Positions 61,601 to 64,000 of a stretch of DNA of 64,000 nucleotides are shown here, one piece after another. The position numbers were made by a program, and so were the translations under genes. Source of the DNA: Leidyana gryllorum EB-2025a (Eukaryota > Apicomplexa); contig JBLWGC010000133.1 in the NCBI GenBank assembly GCA_048772705.1, positions 1-64,000 of the forward strand, written 5' to 3'. The first letter of the stretch is position 1, and every line of letters begins with the position of its first letter. The notes beneath the pieces are model-generated. The model was not told the DNA's origin, searched no databases, and saw nothing but the letters and a program-made list of their open reading frames with translations.

Positions 61601-61735
61601 GGGACCGCTACTATAGAAGGCTGCGAGGGGAAGGTTGGTGGTAAAGATGTGACTGCAAGAGGAGTCTTGGCCAAGGGCGAGACGGCGAAGCTGATTGCTC
61701 AGGCTGAGAAGTATGCTGCTGCACTGTCCTTTTGA
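58670..61735 (+). CDS. AARS1: Alanyl-tRNA synthetase
   Basis: Charges tRNA-Ala. Exons 58670-59061, 59190-61347 and 61394-61735 (introns 128 and 46 nt) give 963 residues, the length of cytosolic eukaryotic enzymes. Class II motifs are visible: [31 protein letters not shown] and [18 protein letters not shown] in the aminoacylation domain, then [11 protein letters not shown]. The editing domain has [13 protein letters not shown] and [11 protein letters not shown], with intact zinc-type His and Cys. The C-Ala domain ends the protein. The 128-nt first intron is the longest in a core gene here. No mitochondrial presequence is obvious. Confidence 0.98.
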
Positions 61736-61757
61736 GAACCTACACATCACACACAGA

Positions 61758-63274
61758 CTAGGCTCTGAAAACTGTTAATGTGACGTCAATCCATCCGACT
61801 TGTGCACCGGTACGGGATCGGAGTATTACAGATCGACTGATTGGTCCGATATCAGCTTCGTTTAGGTCCTTCAGTGTAGCGCTGCCCAAACAGTCATAAG
61901 CCGTCTTGCGATTAGCCATTCTGTCTCGAAAAAGCTGTATGACCAGGTCGGGTATTCGCTGGCCTATACCCATGGAAACTATCTCGTTGACCACCACTTC
62001 GTACCCACGCAGGCCATGGACAGGTTTACCGACGTCAATAGAGCTCGTGACACAGTCTCGGTGGCACAGGCTGCTCTGCGATTTGAAAGTAGGGGCGGGG
62101 GCGGCACTCACTATTCGGTTGGATGATCTACGAATGGGAGATCTTCAAAGGCCAGGTGCTTGGGTTGAGTGTGGGGGAGATCCTTGACACCGCAGTAGGT
62201 GGGTTTCTGACGGACATTGACGTAAAAGGATAAGATGCCTTTGACGATAACGTCGCGCGTAAAGTGAACTTTGTCGATGCACACTCTCAGTACATCCACT
62301 GGAGCGGGAAGGTCCTGGGTCTCGCGCTTGGCTCTGGGCATTAGCACTGAGCTCCAGGGGGGTGAGATAGGACATATCAGCGGCAGGTCTGGCGGTGAGT
62401 GAGAAGGGCATTGAGTTTACGGACTTCTTATAACTTACGACTGAGTAGAGCTCTGAGGTGAGGGGGGGAATGTCTATCGAACCACAGACCCAAGTCTCCT
62501 GGGAGAATGGGGTCGGGACGAGGATCAGCTGCCTGCGCGAATGTCATGTTACAGAGAGTCTCTGCAAAGCTGGATTTGACGGCGTGAGGCGCAGCCGCGG
62601 CCTCGACGTGCCGAGCCACGTAATGCAACAAGGATCCAGACGTCTTGAGCCGCTGATGAGGGGGTGGCGGCGCTATGTGGAACTTTGGTTTGTATGTGAA
62701 TGTGAAGAAAGCGACGTTCTCTGTATCCTGGAGAACAGCGAGGGACTCCTGAGTGGAGTTTTGGGCCATTGTGTATATGTGAAGAGACGATAGTTTCACT
62801 CACTGTCTTCTCAAAGTCCCGGTCAAACGCATCACTGTGGGACACCGAACACTCTTCGACGAGCGGGAGACGTTCCGACTCATGTCGAGTTGGCGGTGTG
62901 GCAGAGAGGACGAATTCCTGGAAGCAGCACTCATCTCCATACACCAAGTCCAGCACCAAGCACACTTGGGTGTGACAGAGGTCTCGCAAGCGGTCTGTAA
63001 TAACGGCTTTGAGATCTTTGATGAATACTCCGCCAGATTGGGGATGGAGATAGATTTTGGCATCCTCAGCATTCACCTTCCACCCTTCCGGATGTTTGGA
63101 GGTGAAGGGAATGTGATCGAATCCCGTCCAGGTGTGCAAATAGATGAATACGGCTTCACCCGGTTGGGCTGCTTGCAGGAATTGGTCCAAACTATTCTGC
63201 GTGGATGTGAGTTTGGCTGAGCGTCCATTACCAATAATGTGCTCTCCTGAGTCTCTCCGGGACTCGTCAGACAC
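61758..63274 (-). CDS. C2-like-domain hypothetical protein, 3' exons
   Basis: Four exons can be joined in phase: 63274-62804, 62748-62439, 62388-62112 and 62073-61758, with introns of 55, 50 and 38 nt, giving about 457 residues. The first exon has a strand-helix pattern (GEAVFIYLHTWTGFDHIPF; QVCLVLDLVYGDECCFQEFV). Later exons read like one or two C2-type beta sandwiches (LRVCIDKVHFTRDVIVKGIL; YEVVVNEIVSMGIGQRIPDL; GWIDVTLTVFRA). No signal peptide. The family is not recognised; a ciliary or membrane-associated role would be guesswork. How the first exon connects to the open region to its right is unresolved. Confidence 0.6.
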
Positions 63275-63366
63275 CTGAGTCAAAGTGTGTGGTGATTGAG
63301 CGTTGCGCATCAAACAGACTGCGTCTTGTTGCAGTGAGAATAACTTCCACAAACCGGAAGTCTCAC

Positions 63367-64000
63367 TTACTCAGAAATCGTTACTCCACTCTGCTTCAGG
63401 ATATGGAGCGATTCGTTCACAGCCCCACTTAGGAAAGAGGGTTTGTGGTATCGGTCTTCGTCATCACAGTACACTATGAAAGCTCTGACGGGTTCGTCAC
63501 TAACGGCAGAGGGGAGGACGGAGACGGGCAGAGGCGCAACGGGCTGCTGATGATGATGATATATGTCCACCCAAGGCTTCACAAAATGGCGCTCCTCTTT
63601 CAGAGACACAGGCAGGAGCTCCTCGGTGGCGGAGGAGGACGAGGCCTCCTCGTCATGTAGACCGCCATCGCGCTCGTGTCGGACCATTGACGGTACAGTT
63701 TGGATCATAGCGTTCATATTGTTGCGCATCACCGTTGGATTTGGCGGGTTGGACACATCGGCCACCGTCACTCCCTGAGGAATGCCCAACACCGCACGGG
63801 GGTCGGGATACAAAATAGTGGTGGTCGGCATAGAGGTAAAGACAGCGGGGGTCTCTGCCCTTTTGACACCGGTTGCGGGGAAACGGCGGCTGGCAGATCG
63901 CGTGTGACGGCCGGTGGACGGGGGCGAGCCGGTGGAGGTCGTTCTGCGAACATCACTTCCACTTCGCAATACGGGAGCGATTCGTACATCTCTTCTGCGG
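63367..64000 (-). CDS. Upstream exon or separate gene, cut by right edge
   Basis: Continuous minus-strand open frame reaching the window edge (over 200 codons). It has a Ser/Thr/Arg-rich N-terminal part, then PVSVLPSAVSDEPVRAFIVY with CDDEDRYHKPSF and a helix ending LKQSGVTISE before a stop at 63367. A GTAAGT donor overlaps the end, so it is probably the 5' exon of the C2-like gene. The phase fits the next exon only if a weaker GTAACG donor (exon ending at 63385) is used or if a small extra exon exists. Confidence 0.5.
   Translation of the reverse strand, partial: RRRDVRIAPVLRSGSDVRRTTSTGSPPSTGRHTRSASRRFPATGVKRAETPAVFTSMPTTTILYPDPRAVLGIPQGVTVADVSNPPNPTVMRNNMNAMIQTVPSMVRHERDGGLHDEEASSSSATEELLPVSLKEERHFVKPWVDIYHHHQQPVAPLPVSVLPSAVSDEPVRAFIVYCDDEDRYHKPSFLSGAVNESLHILKQSGVTISE

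Overview
This is a gene-dense nuclear segment from a unicellular eukaryote. The resident core genes are eukaryotic: ribosomal protein eL35 (uL29 family), RPB10, cytosolic alanyl-tRNA synthetase, NOG1, TRM1, eIF4E, VPS29, an NPSN-type SNARE, Cdc73, exportin-T and HAP2/GCS1. They are split by very small GT-AG introns, mostly 38-62 nt and often starting GTGAGT or GTAAG. With the AP2-like and B-box proteins, the composition near 50% GC and the extreme compactness, this suggests an alveolate, most likely a perkinsid such as Perkinsus. That placement is inference from style; no marker gene was compared with a database.

Layout. 1-15.3 kb is an intron-rich housekeeping block: exportin-T (partial), an RRM protein, RPA2-like, NPSN SNARE, Cdc73, eL35, a possible GINS Psf1 and a ten-exon B-box protein. 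15.5-34.8 kb is a minus-strand array of eight related, intronless genes (seven intact, one decayed) for surface proteins: signal peptide, an integrin-beta-like I/vWA domain, a Thr/Ser/Pro stalk and usually one membrane segment. The array is interrupted at 24.8-31.05 kb by two paralogous genes of an unrecognised family and by a 4.56-kb structure with inverted 1.38-kb arms. 35-40 kb holds a Ser-hydrolase gene and four consecutive small secreted-protein genes. 40-64 kb returns to core genes: TRM1, an AP2-like protein, HAP2/GCS1 with a very long cytoplasmic tail, RPB10, a chitin-binding-type secreted protein, a HAD phosphatase-like protein, VPS29, NOG1, eIF4E, AlaRS and a C2-like protein cut by the right edge.

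How genes sit together. Divergent starts can be 30-100 bp apart, convergent stops overlap or nearly touch, and same-strand neighbours are separated by 12-43 nt or overlap by 1-4 nt. This is hard to reconcile with ordinary separate promoters and 5' UTRs, and fits spliced-leader trans-splicing of polycistronic transcripts (known in perkinsids and dinoflagellates, not shown here). The most interesting items are the integrin-beta-like adhesin array, the long inverted-repeat element inside it, and HAP2. Exon joins were made by hand from phase and splice-site consensus and have not been checked against RNA.
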